A stretch of DNA of 64,000 bases from an uncultured Clostridia bacterium (GTDB taxonomy: Bacteria > Bacillota > Clostridia > Christensenellales > Borkfalkiaceae), in contig CAKNLK010000004.1 in NCBI GenBank assembly GCA_930989535.1, positions 1-64,000 on the forward strand, written 5' to 3'. Shown one piece after another: positions 15,908 to 23,081 of the stretch. The number at the start of each line of letters is the position of its first letter. Within the stretch, counting starts at the first letter, position 1. Under the pieces are notes generated by a model, which searched no databases, was not told where the DNA came from, and was given only the letters and a program-made list of their open reading frames with translations. The translations under genes were made by a program, and so were the position numbers.

Positions 15908-17800
15908 CTATATCAGTTTTTCGTATTCTTCGTACAGCTTATCGAGCTCGGAGTGCAGGGCGTCCAGCCGCGCGCACTTTTCCGAGAGCAGTTTGTAGTC
16001 CGCCGCCACCTCGGGGCGGGCGATCTCCTCCGTCAGCGCCGCCGCCTCCGCCTCGAATGCGGAAATTTTTTCTTCCGTCTGCTTGATTTGCTGTTTTTTC
16101 TTCGCTTCCTGCGCCCGCTCCGCCTTGGAACGGTAGGATGCCGCGCCCGCCTGCGCCCGCGCTTCCTCCTTGACGGCCTTTGCCGCCTGTTCCTCCCTTT
16201 CGCGCGCCGCCTTTTTGGCGGCGGTGTATTCGTCGTACTTTTCCGCGAACGTATTCACTTTTTTGGCGTCGATTTCGATGATTTTGTCCGCTAAATTCTG
16301 GATAAAATAGCGGTCGTGCGATACGAACAGCAGGGTGCCGTCAAAGGCTTTCAGCGCCTCTTCCAGCGCCTCGCGTGCCTGCAAATCGAGGTGGTTGGTC
16401 GGCTCGTCGAGCACCAGAAAGTTCGCCTTTTCCGCTTCGAGCAGAACGAGCGCCAACTTTGCCCGCTCGCCGCCCGAAAGGGAGCGCACCTTTTTGTCGA
16501 TGTCCTCCGCGCTCAGCTTCGCCTGCGCGAGCATCGAGCGCGCCTGCGTCTGCGAGAGCGCCGTGTGCTTGTGCCACAGCGCGCCCAGCACCGTTTCCTC
16601 GGGGTTGAGGTCGGCGTTTTCCTGGTCGTAGTAGCCCATCTTCACAAACCGCCCGCGCTTTACGGCGGGGTTGTGCCCCTTTACGAGCTCGCGGATGAGC
16701 GTAGACTTGCCCGTGCCGTTTTCGCCCACGATGGCGACCTTTTCGCCGCGGCGTATTGCAAATTCCGCGCCGTCGAACAGCGTTTTGCCGCCCGCCGAAA
16801 GGCTCAGTCCGTGCACCGAAAGGGCGGCCTCCTCGCATTTTTCCGTCGTTTCGAATACGAAGCGGGGCGGCTGCGGGGGAGGGAGGGGCTTTTCGAGCAA
16901 TTCCATATTCTCCAGCTTTTTCACGCGCGACTGCGCGCTCTTCGCCGTCGTCGCGCGCACGATGTTGCGGGCAACGTAGTCTTTGAGCGCCGCAATTTCC
17001 TCCTGCTGTTTTTCGTATTCTTTGAGGTCGTGCTCGTACTTTTCGGCTTTGAGAACCTTGTATTTGGAGTAATTTCCGCGGAATGCGGCAACTTTTCGGT
17101 TTTCCAATTCCAACGTTTTGGTTACGATGGCGTCGAGGAAATAGCGGTCGTGCGATACGGTGAAGATCGCGCCGCGGTAGTCTTTGAGGTAATCTTCCAG
17201 CCAGAACAGGGTATTTACGTCGAGGTGGTTGGTCGGCTCGTCCAAAAAGAGTATTTCGGGCTGTTCGAGCAGAAGGCGGCACAGCTTCAGGCGCGTCTTT
17301 TCGCCGCCGCTCATGGTGGAAACAATCTGCTCGTACATCGCCGCAAAGCCCATGCCGTTGAGCACCGTTTTGATGCGCACGTCGATGTTGTACCCGTCCG
17401 CCGCGTCGATGGCGCGGGAGAGCTGTTCGTAGCGGGAGGAGAGCTGCCTGTATTCCTCGCCGCCGTATTCGGCGTGCGCCATGCGGCTCTCGATTTCGCG
17501 CTGTTCGTCCATGGCGCGCAGTACGGGGCGGAACACCGAGCGCATCTCGTCGTAAACCGTCCTGTCGCTCTCCAGGCCGCCGTTCTGTTCGAGGATGCCG
17601 AGCTTTAAGCCGCTCTTTTTCAGCACCCGCCCCTCGTCGGGCAGGAGTGCGCCCGTCATGAGTTTTATGAGCGTCGTCTTGCCCTCGCCGTTGGGGCCGA
17701 TGAGCCCGATGCGCTCTCCCTCCGAAACGGTGAAGTTGATGTTTTCGAGTATGATTTTGTCGTCGTAGCCGAAGCGTACGTTTTCGAGTGTAATCAGCAT
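15908..17800 (-). CDS. ABC-F family ATPase
   Basis: A 630-aa soluble protein with two ABC domains and no membrane segment, the ABC-F class acting on ribosomes. Domain 1: Walker A GPNGEGKTT, signature MSGGEKTRLKL, Walker B ILFLDEPTNHLD. Linker about residues 240-310. Domain 2: GENGTGKST, LSGGERAKLAL, FLVLDEPTNHLD. A charged C-terminal coiled coil (AKKAAREREEQAAKAVKEEA...) follows, as in Uup/YdiF-type members. Start at 17800 (MLITLENVRFGYDD) is preferred over an upstream ATG because the ABC domain begins there. Subtype (housekeeping or antibiotic resistance) cannot be told. Confidence 0.93.
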   Translation of the reverse strand: MLITLENVRFGYDDKIILENINFTVSEGERIGLIGPNGEGKTTLIKLMTGALLPDEGRVLKKSGLKLGILEQNGGLESDRTVYDEMRSVFRPVLRAMDEQREIESRMAHAEYGGEEYRQLSSRYEQLSRAIDAADGYNIDVRIKTVLNGMGFAAMYEQIVSTMSGGEKTRLKLCRLLLEQPEILFLDEPTNHLDVNTLFWLEDYLKDYRGAIFTVSHDRYFLDAIVTKTLELENRKVAAFRGNYSKYKVLKAEKYEHDLKEYEKQQEEIAALKDYVARNIVRATTAKSAQSRVKKLENMELLEKPLPPPQPPRFVFETTEKCEEAALSVHGLSLSAGGKTLFDGAEFAIRRGEKVAIVGENGTGKSTLIRELVKGHNPAVKRGRFVKMGYYDQENADLNPEETVLGALWHKHTALSQTQARSMLAQAKLSAEDIDKKVRSLSGGERAKLALVLLEAEKANFLVLDEPTNHLDLQAREALEEALKAFDGTLLFVSHDRYFIQNLADKIIEIDAKKVNTFAEKYDEYTAAKKAAREREEQAAKAVKEEARAQAGAASYRSKAERAQEAKKKQQIKQTEEKISAFEAEAAALTEEIARPEVAADYKLLSEKCARLDALHSELDKLYEEYEKLI

Positions 17801-17823
17801 AATTTTACCAAAATTTTCGCAAA

Positions 17824-17961
17824 ATGATGGGTATGAAAAAGGTAACACGCGAGGAAATCGAGGCGCTGGAAGCACAGCTTTCCGCCGCTCCTCCGGGCGA
17901 GGTCGCCCCGCTCGTCAAAAAATTGGTCAAGTATAAACGGTATTATTTCCGCGGGAAGTGA
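17824..17961 (+). CDS. Small hypothetical protein (45 aa)
   Basis: Short plus-strand frame divergent from ABC-F, its start 23 bp from that of ABC-F. It reads MMGMKKVTREEIEALEAQLS... and ends VKKLVKYKRYYFRGK, an acidic helix followed by a basic tail. Codon use looks like the host. No clear SD and no family recognised; it could be a real small protein or chance. Confidence 0.35.
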   Translation: MMGMKKVTREEIEALEAQLSAAPPGEVAPLVKKLVKYKRYYFRGK

Positions 17962-17996
17962 GGGCGCGCTTTTCGGCAGTCCGCGAAAGGGCGCGC

Positions 17997-18872
17997 TTAA
18001 AACAGCGTCTTCGTCTTTTCGTCAAAGTCGGGGATAAACTGCGTATCCGCGGCGGTAAGTTCCTGCAAAAAGATATTTTCGATGCCCGAACCGAGCAGAA
18101 AATCGCGCACTTTTTTGTATTCGCGCGGGGTGATGCGGCGCGAAAGTTCGGGAAATTTTTCGATTTCTCCGTACGGCGTGTACTGCCCCATCAGCGAAAA
18201 GTAGGCGGGGGAGTGCAGGGCGGCGAACCACTGTATGATTTCGATGCTGTCGTTGGTGCACAGCGGCAGAACGAGGTGGCGCACGATGCACCCCGCAACC
18301 ATCTTGTCTCCCTCGAACTGCGGCGCGCGGCTTGCCATAAACTTTACCGCTTCGCCCGCGTATTCGAAGTAGTCTGCTTTGCCCGTATACCGCGCCGAAA
18401 TTTTGGGCGAAAAGTACTTCATGTCGGGCAGATATACGTCGATATACCTGTCCAAAGCGCGCAGGGCTTCGAGCTTTTCGTATGAGTGCGTGTTGTATAC
18501 TACGGGGATTTTGGGCCTGTAAATCGCGAACGTTTTCAGAAGCTGCGGTACATAGTGCGAAGCGGTCACGAGGTTGATGTTTTCCGCGCCCATCTCCTCC
18601 AATTCGCGGAAGATTCCGGCGAGCCGTTCGGGCGTGACCTCCTGCCCGACGCGCGCGCGCGAAAGCTCGAAGTTCTGGCAGAAGACGCACCGCAGGGCGC
18701 ACCCGCTGAAAAACACCGTTCCCGAACCGTTTTTGCAGGAGATGCACGGCTCCTCGTAGGGGTGCAGGCCGTATTTGGCGACGCGCATGGTATTGCTCGC
18801 GCCGCAGGCGCCGTTTTCGGTTGTCCTGTCCGCCCCGCATTCGGCGGGGCAGAGCTTGCATTGTCGGTTCAT
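17997..18872 (-). CDS. Radical SAM protein, PflX-like activating-enzyme homologue
   Basis: A 291-aa radical SAM enzyme. The cluster motif CALRCVFCQN (CxxxCxxC) lies near residue 65, preceded by the accessory Cys-rich start CKLCPAECGADRT...GACGA typical of COG1313 (PflX, pyruvate formate-lyase activase-like). Downstream NLVTASHYVPQLL and VYNTHSYEKLE belong to the TIM barrel. Start at 18872 (MNRQCKLCP) chosen because the conserved Cys region begins there. No glycyl-radical enzyme is adjacent, so its target is unknown. Confidence 0.85.
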   Translation of the reverse strand: MNRQCKLCPAECGADRTTENGACGASNTMRVAKYGLHPYEEPCISCKNGSGTVFFSGCALRCVFCQNFELSRARVGQEVTPERLAGIFRELEEMGAENINLVTASHYVPQLLKTFAIYRPKIPVVYNTHSYEKLEALRALDRYIDVYLPDMKYFSPKISARYTGKADYFEYAGEAVKFMASRAPQFEGDKMVAGCIVRHLVLPLCTNDSIEIIQWFAALHSPAYFSLMGQYTPYGEIEKFPELSRRITPREYKKVRDFLLGSGIENIFLQELTAADTQFIPDFDEKTKTLF

Positions 18873-18934
18873 GGCAAAATTGTACCATATTTTTGCGCTT
18901 TTGCAAAGCGTTGTCACCTGCGGGCGGGAAATTA

Positions 18935-18963
18935 TTGACAATCCGCGCGATTGTTATTATAAT
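18935..18963 (+). promoter_or_regulatory. Consensus promoter of metK leader
   Basis: TTGACA (18935-18940), 17-nt spacer, TATAAT (18958-18963). Transcription would start near 18970 and run through element D into metK, giving a leader of about 400 nt. No S-box (SAM-I) riboswitch sequence was recognised in it. Confidence 0.85.
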
Positions 18964-19002
18964 AGTGTCGAATTAGAGATTTGCACAAATGCTAAAATAT
19001 TT

Positions 19003-19348
19003 ACTTGCGCGACCAAAAGCCGCGTCTTTTGGTAAGCGCACCTAATTTGCCGCATACCTACGGCTTTTGGGAAGAGGGTGAATTTTTTGCCATAGAAAAT
19101 ATTTGTGCCCCTAAACAAACGGGGCCCCCGAAAATCGCAACGCGCGCAGCGGTGTGAGATTTTTGGGGAAGAGGAGCAACAAGTGTACGAGGGCTTGGCG
19201 GCAAACAAAGCGCGCCGCCTGCCCTCCGTCGCCTTATTGCGACGATAAAGAGGGAGAAACCGCCGCAGAAAACGCGAAAGCGTTTGAACGGTGGTGTCGC
19301 CCTCAATCACGGAAATTCGCAGGCGACAGCTCGCCGAGAATTTCGTGA
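19003..19348 (+). repeat. Structured RNA-like intergenic element, copy D (in metK leader)
   Basis: P1 CCAAAAG/CTTTTGG with loop CCGCGT; P2 GCCG/CGGC; GAGGGTGAAT; P3 5' arm TTTTTTGCC and loop with TTTGTGCCCCTAAA. The P3 3' arm is disrupted by about 130 nt carrying its own hairpin (CCCCGAAAATC/GATTTTTGGGG). Then come P4, nearly identical to B1 and G, and a 3' hairpin with GC stem AGGCG/CGCC and loop ACAGCT (19307-19348). It ends 18 nt before the metK start. Confidence 0.83.
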
Positions 19349-19366
19349 ACCAAAGGAAGGTTTTTT

Positions 19367-20530
19367 ATGAGATACTTTTTTACAAGCGAAAGCGTGACCG
19401 AAGGTCACCCCGATAAAGTCTGCGACCAGATTTCCGACGCCGTGCTCGACGCCGTGCTCTCCCACGACGAAAATTCCCGCGCCGCCATCGAGTGCTGCGC
19501 GACGACAGGCATGGTGCTCGTGATGGGCGAGCTGTCCACCGAGTGCTATGTCGACATCTCCAAAATCGTGCGCGACACCGTCAAGGAAATCGGTTACACG
19601 CACGGGCAGGGCTTTTCCTACAATTCCCTCGCCGTCATCACCGCCATCCACGGGCAGAGCGCGGACATCGCGCGCGGCGTGGACGCTTCGGTGGAAAAGC
19701 GCGCGGGCGGCGGCGCATACGACCAGCTTGGCGCGGGCGACCAGGGCATGATGTTCGGCTACGCCGTCAACGAAACGCCCGAGCTGATGCCGCTCACGGC
19801 GGTTTTGTCGCACAAACTCGCCATGCGCCTTGCCGAAGTGCGCAAGAGCGGCCTCTTGCCCTATCTCCGCCCGGACGGAAAGACGCAGGTCACCGTCGAG
19901 TACGAGGGCAGAAAGCCCGTCCGCGTGGACACGGTGGTCGTTTCCGCTCAGCACGACGAGCACGTTTCGCAGGAACAGCTCATCAAGGACATCAAGGAGT
20001 TCGTCATCGGCGAAATCATCGACAAGTCGCTCGTCGACGAAAACACCCGCTATTTCATCAACCCGACGGGGCGCTTTGAAATCGGCGGGCCGGAAGGGGA
20101 CAGCGGGCTCACGGGGCGCAAGATCATCGTCGATACCTACGGCGGCAGGTGCGCGCACGGCGGCGGCGCCTTTTCGGGCAAAGACTGCACCAAGGTCGAC
20201 CGCAGCGCGGCGTACATGGCGCGCTATATCTGCAAGAACATCGTCGCGGCGGGGCTCGCGGACGAGTGCGAATTGCAGGTCGCCTATGCCATCGGCGTGG
20301 CCAACCCCGTTTCGCTGTTCGTGAATACCTACGGCACGAACAAGGTGCCCGAGGAGAAAATCGTCCGCGCCATCGAGGAGAATTTTGATTTGCGCCCCGC
20401 GGCGATTATCGAAAAGCTGGGGCTGCGCAAACCCATCTTCAAGCAGACGGCCGCCTACGGGCATTTCGGGCGCGACGCCTTCCCGTGGGAAAAGACGGAC
20501 ATGGCAGAAACTTTGAAAAAATATCTGTAA
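19367..20530 (+). CDS. metK: S-adenosylmethionine synthetase
   Basis: A 387-aa enzyme forming SAM from methionine and ATP. Motifs: [37 protein letters not shown] (ATP loop), [40 protein letters not shown] and the P-loop-like [22 protein letters not shown]. Full length and intact. AAGGAAGG lies 9 nt upstream of the ATG. Its leader contains repeat element D instead of the SAM riboswitch often found before metK in this phylum. Confidence 0.98.
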   Translation: MRYFFTSESVTEGHPDKVCDQISDAVLDAVLSHDENSRAAIECCATTGMVLVMGELSTECYVDISKIVRDTVKEIGYTHGQGFSYNSLAVITAIHGQSADIARGVDASVEKRAGGGAYDQLGAGDQGMMFGYAVNETPELMPLTAVLSHKLAMRLAEVRKSGLLPYLRPDGKTQVTVEYEGRKPVRVDTVVVSAQHDEHVSQEQLIKDIKEFVIGEIIDKSLVDENTRYFINPTGRFEIGGPEGDSGLTGRKIIVDTYGGRCAHGGGAFSGKDCTKVDRSAAYMARYICKNIVAAGLADECELQVAYAIGVANPVSLFVNTYGTNKVPEEKIVRAIEENFDLRPAAIIEKLGLRKPIFKQTAAYGHFGRDAFPWEKTDMAETLKKYL

Positions 20531-20573
20531 TGGCGACCGTCAGCGACATAGTAAGTAAGGCGGAGTTTTACTT

Positions 20574-21257
20574 ATGATTGCGATTATTAAAGATAAAGAT
20601 GGAACATATGTTTCGCCCGTCTTTGCAGTTAAAGAGGCGGGTTGGAAATCTGAAATTCTCGCTTTTAATCGGGGGAGAACGGATATTCAGAGAATAAATA
20701 TGTGGGAAAAATGGATGAGCCTTTCTCGCCAGGTATTTATTGTCAAAGAGGAGGAGTTCAGTTGCAAAAGAAAGCAATGGACGGGGTATTGTTGGGTTCT
20801 CGAAGATAAAGATTTGTGGAAAAAATTGCGCTTTCATAAAGCGGTGTCCATTGAGGATTTTTCAAGGTTTAAGGAGTACGCACAAGAAATTGTATTGCCT
20901 GAGTGGTTTGAAATCAAGAACCAAGCGGATGCGGAAGATTTAATGTCCGTAAGTTTAGGATTCCATGATTCTACGTTGAAAAGGTTGGAACAAAACGGAG
21001 AGGATATTGAAATCGAATTTGATACCTCATGGCAATGCAATATTACTGTAAAATTTCAAGATATTAAGAATACAGAGCTTATAGACCGTGTCGGTATTAT
21101 CTATGATTCCGTACTTAAAAAGACGGAAGATGGTTTTCTTTGGGAAATTGAAGTCTGCGATGCGGGAGGCGTCGGTGGGGTTGTTGATTTCGAAGCGTTA
21201 CCGAAAGCTCCTTATATTATTTGTAATAGCATAGAGTGGAAAATTGAGATTTTATAA
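20574..21257 (+). CDS. Hypothetical protein, AT-rich
   Basis: A 227-aa soluble protein without a signal peptide. I do not recognise it with certainty. The second half (SLGFHDSTLKRLEQNGEDIEIEFDTSW, then VKFQDIKNTELIDRVGIIYDSVL) has a pattern seen in small DUF4085-like or immunity-type proteins: one strand-rich domain with an HDS motif. Composition is AT-richer than flanking metK and grpB, suggesting acquisition. A weak GGCGGAG site precedes the ATG. Bacterial-toxin immunity is a guess only. Confidence 0.55.
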   Translation: MIAIIKDKDGTYVSPVFAVKEAGWKSEILAFNRGRTDIQRINMWEKWMSLSRQVFIVKEEEFSCKRKQWTGYCWVLEDKDLWKKLRFHKAVSIEDFSRFKEYAQEIVLPEWFEIKNQADAEDLMSVSLGFHDSTLKRLEQNGEDIEIEFDTSWQCNITVKFQDIKNTELIDRVGIIYDSVLKKTEDGFLWEIEVCDAGGVGGVVDFEALPKAPYIICNSIEWKIEIL

Positions 21258-21397
21258 GAGGGTAAAAAGGTTCAAAGCAGTTACTTGAAATACGAAGATT
21301 GTATTTTTATATAAACGGCGGGGCGCGGTGCGCTCCGCTTGCGGTTTTTTCGGCGGCTTTGCGCTTGAATTCCGCTTGCCGCAGGGGAGGAGAAAAT

Positions 21398-21916
21398 ATG
21401 CACGTCCGCGTCGTCGGGTACGATTCGCGCTGGCCGCAGATGTTCGCGGCAGAGGCGGAAAAAATTCAAAATATATTGGGCGAAAACTGTATCGCCGTGC
21501 ACCATATCGGCAGCACGTCGGTGCCGAATCTCGCCGCAAAGCCGATCATCGATATTCTGCCCGTCGTGCGCGATTTGCGCCTCGTCGATGCGAAAAACGC
21601 CGCTTTCGAGGCGCTCGGGTACGAGTGCATGGGCGAATTCGGCATCGCGGGGCGGCGGTACTTCCGCAAGGGCGGCGACGAGCGCACCCACCAAATCCAT
21701 ATCTTCGCGCAGGAGAGCGCGTACGACATCGCCCGCCACCTCGCCGTGCGCGACTATCTGCGCGCCTTCCCGCAGGAAGCGGCGGCGTACGGGGATTTGA
21801 AAAGGCGGCTCGCACAGCAATACTCCGAGGACATCGAGGGCTACTGCGACGGCAAGGATGCGTTCGTAAAGGCGTTGGAGCGAAGAGCGCTACTATGGAG
21901 AGAGAAGCATGGATAA
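21398..21916 (+). CDS. GrpB family nucleotidyltransferase-like protein
   Basis: A 172-aa UPF0157/GrpB protein of the nucleotidyltransferase fold. Motifs: VRVVGYDSRWPQMFAAEA, AVHHIGSTSVPNLAAKPIIDILPVV (GSTSVxxLxAKPxIDI) and HQIHIFAQES. Function in the family is poorly defined (CoaE-linked or tRNA/RNA transferases). Start at 21398 follows GGGGAGGAG. Its stop lies inside the first copy of a 27-bp repeat identical (one mismatch) to the comF start, showing that grpB and comF once overlapped. Confidence 0.85.
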   Translation: MHVRVVGYDSRWPQMFAAEAEKIQNILGENCIAVHHIGSTSVPNLAAKPIIDILPVVRDLRLVDAKNAAFEALGYECMGEFGIAGRRYFRKGGDERTHQIHIFAQESAYDIARHLAVRDYLRAFPQEAAAYGDLKRRLAQQYSEDIEGYCDGKDAFVKALERRALLWREKHG

Positions 21917-21928
21917 ACAAAAGCTGCG
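21902..21928 (+). repeat. 27-bp direct repeat, left copy
   Basis: Matches 22169-22195 with one mismatch. It spans the grpB stop and a dead copy of the comF start (ATGGATAAACAAAAGCTGCG). Element E lies between the two copies. Confidence 0.9.
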
Positions 21929-21932
21929 CTTT

Positions 21933-22125
21933 TCACGCGTTTCTCGGCAAGCTGTTGCCTGCGAAACGCCGTGAGTTTTAGGGAAACCCGAGCGGCTTTC
22001 CCCTTATCGACGCGCTTTTTAATGGCACACTTAAAAATATGCGCGTCGATTTCACCCCTTCCGTGAGCCGAGGTATCGGCAAATAGGGGTGCGCAGCGCA
22101 GAAGTGTGATTCTGCTTGCGCGAGA
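21933..22125 (-). repeat. Structured RNA-like intergenic element, copy E
   Basis: Minus strand: P1 AGCAGAA/TTCTGCG with loop TCACAC; P2 loop with GATACCTC; GGGGTGAAA; P3 perfect 10-bp stem ATCGACGCGC/GCGCGTCGAT (22006-22015 with 22041-22050) and loop containing AAGTGTGCC; P4 GGGAAA/TTTCCC; 3' hairpin GGCAA/TTGCC around ACAGCT. The loops CACAC and GTGTG complement each other, a compensatory change against the usual CACGC/GCGTG. It starts 16 nt after the grpB stop. Confidence 0.87.
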
Positions 22126-22168
22126 AGAGGGATAAATTTGGGCGTTGGGAGTTGTTCCGACGAAAAAG

Positions 22169-22195
22169 GAGAAACATGGATAAACAAAAGCTGCG
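22169..22195 (+). repeat. 27-bp direct repeat, right copy
   Basis: Second copy of the repeat at 21902-21928; this one carries the functional comF start codon with an AAAAAGGAG site. Confidence 0.9.
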
Positions 22196-22910
22196 GCAAT
22201 GGGCGGAAGGGGCATATGCGGCGCTGTTCGGCGAAAAACTCACCTGCGTCTGCTGCGGGGCGGATTTATTTACCGACGGGCATTTCTGCGAAAGTTGCCT
22301 GCAATCGCTCCCGTTCAACGCGGGGTTCGTCTGCTCCAAGTGCGGCCGCGCGATTGATGCCGACTATCCCGTCTGCCTCGAATGTAAGGCAGATATGCCC
22401 GCGTATACCGAAGCGAGGAGCGCCTTCCGCTACGAAGGGGAAATCGTGCGGCTCGTCAAACAGTTCAAGACGGGCGGCAGGTTCCTCGCGGCGGCGTTCG
22501 CCGAATACATGGCGCCCCTTCTTTTGTCCGAATTTTCCGACGCGGACTTTCTCGTGCCCGTGCCGATGGCGGAGCTGGCACGCAAAAGGCGCGGCTACAA
22601 CCAGGCGGAACTCCTTGCCAAGGAGCTTTCGGCGCGAACGGGCATCCCGGCCGAATATTCCCTTCTGACAAAGACGCGCGAAACGTCCGCGCAAAAGCAG
22701 CTTTCCCACCGCGAGCGGGAAAAGAATCTGCAGGGCAGCTTTCACGTTGCGGAGCGCAAAAAGTGCAGGGGAGCGCGCGTCGTGCTGGTGGACGACGTAC
22801 TGACGACGGGCGCGACGGCGAATGCCGCCGCGCGGCCGCTGCTTGCCGCGGGCGCCGTCAAAGTGCTCCTACTCACGGCGGCGAGCGTGCCCTACCGCGA
22901 AAAAAAGTGA
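22176..22910 (+). CDS. comF: ComF family phosphoribosyltransferase-like protein
   Basis: A 244-aa ComF-type protein. The N-terminal zinc-ribbon region has paired cysteines (CVCCGADLF, CESCLQ, CSKCGRAIDADYPVCLEC). The C-terminal phosphoribosyltransferase domain has FLVPVPMAELARKRRGYNQAELLAKEL and the PRPP loop ARVVLVDDVLTTGATAN. ComF proteins act in DNA uptake (with ComFA) in competent Gram-positives, but comFA is not adjacent. Start at 22176 follows AAAAAGGAG. It was separated from grpB by insertion of element E. Confidence 0.88.
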   Translation: MDKQKLRQWAEGAYAALFGEKLTCVCCGADLFTDGHFCESCLQSLPFNAGFVCSKCGRAIDADYPVCLECKADMPAYTEARSAFRYEGEIVRLVKQFKTGGRFLAAAFAEYMAPLLLSEFSDADFLVPVPMAELARKRRGYNQAELLAKELSARTGIPAEYSLLTKTRETSAQKQLSHREREKNLQGSFHVAERKKCRGARVVLVDDVLTTGATANAAARPLLAAGAVKVLLLTAASVPYREKK

Positions 22911-23081
22911 AAACGAGATAAAATATCGCCGATTTGTCAAAAATCCATCAAAAGTCTTTTACTTTTTCCGTAAAATATTGTAAAATATTTCTAATATGCG
23001 TATATAGGCGGATTGTTTCCGCCTTGCAATAAGCAACGATTCCGCCCCCGTTTTTTGCGGGCGGGAAAGGGGAGTTACGGC

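Noticed and set aside
19003-19366. SAM riboswitch before metK
   Set aside because: The S-box core sequences are not seen; the leader is accounted for by repeat element D.
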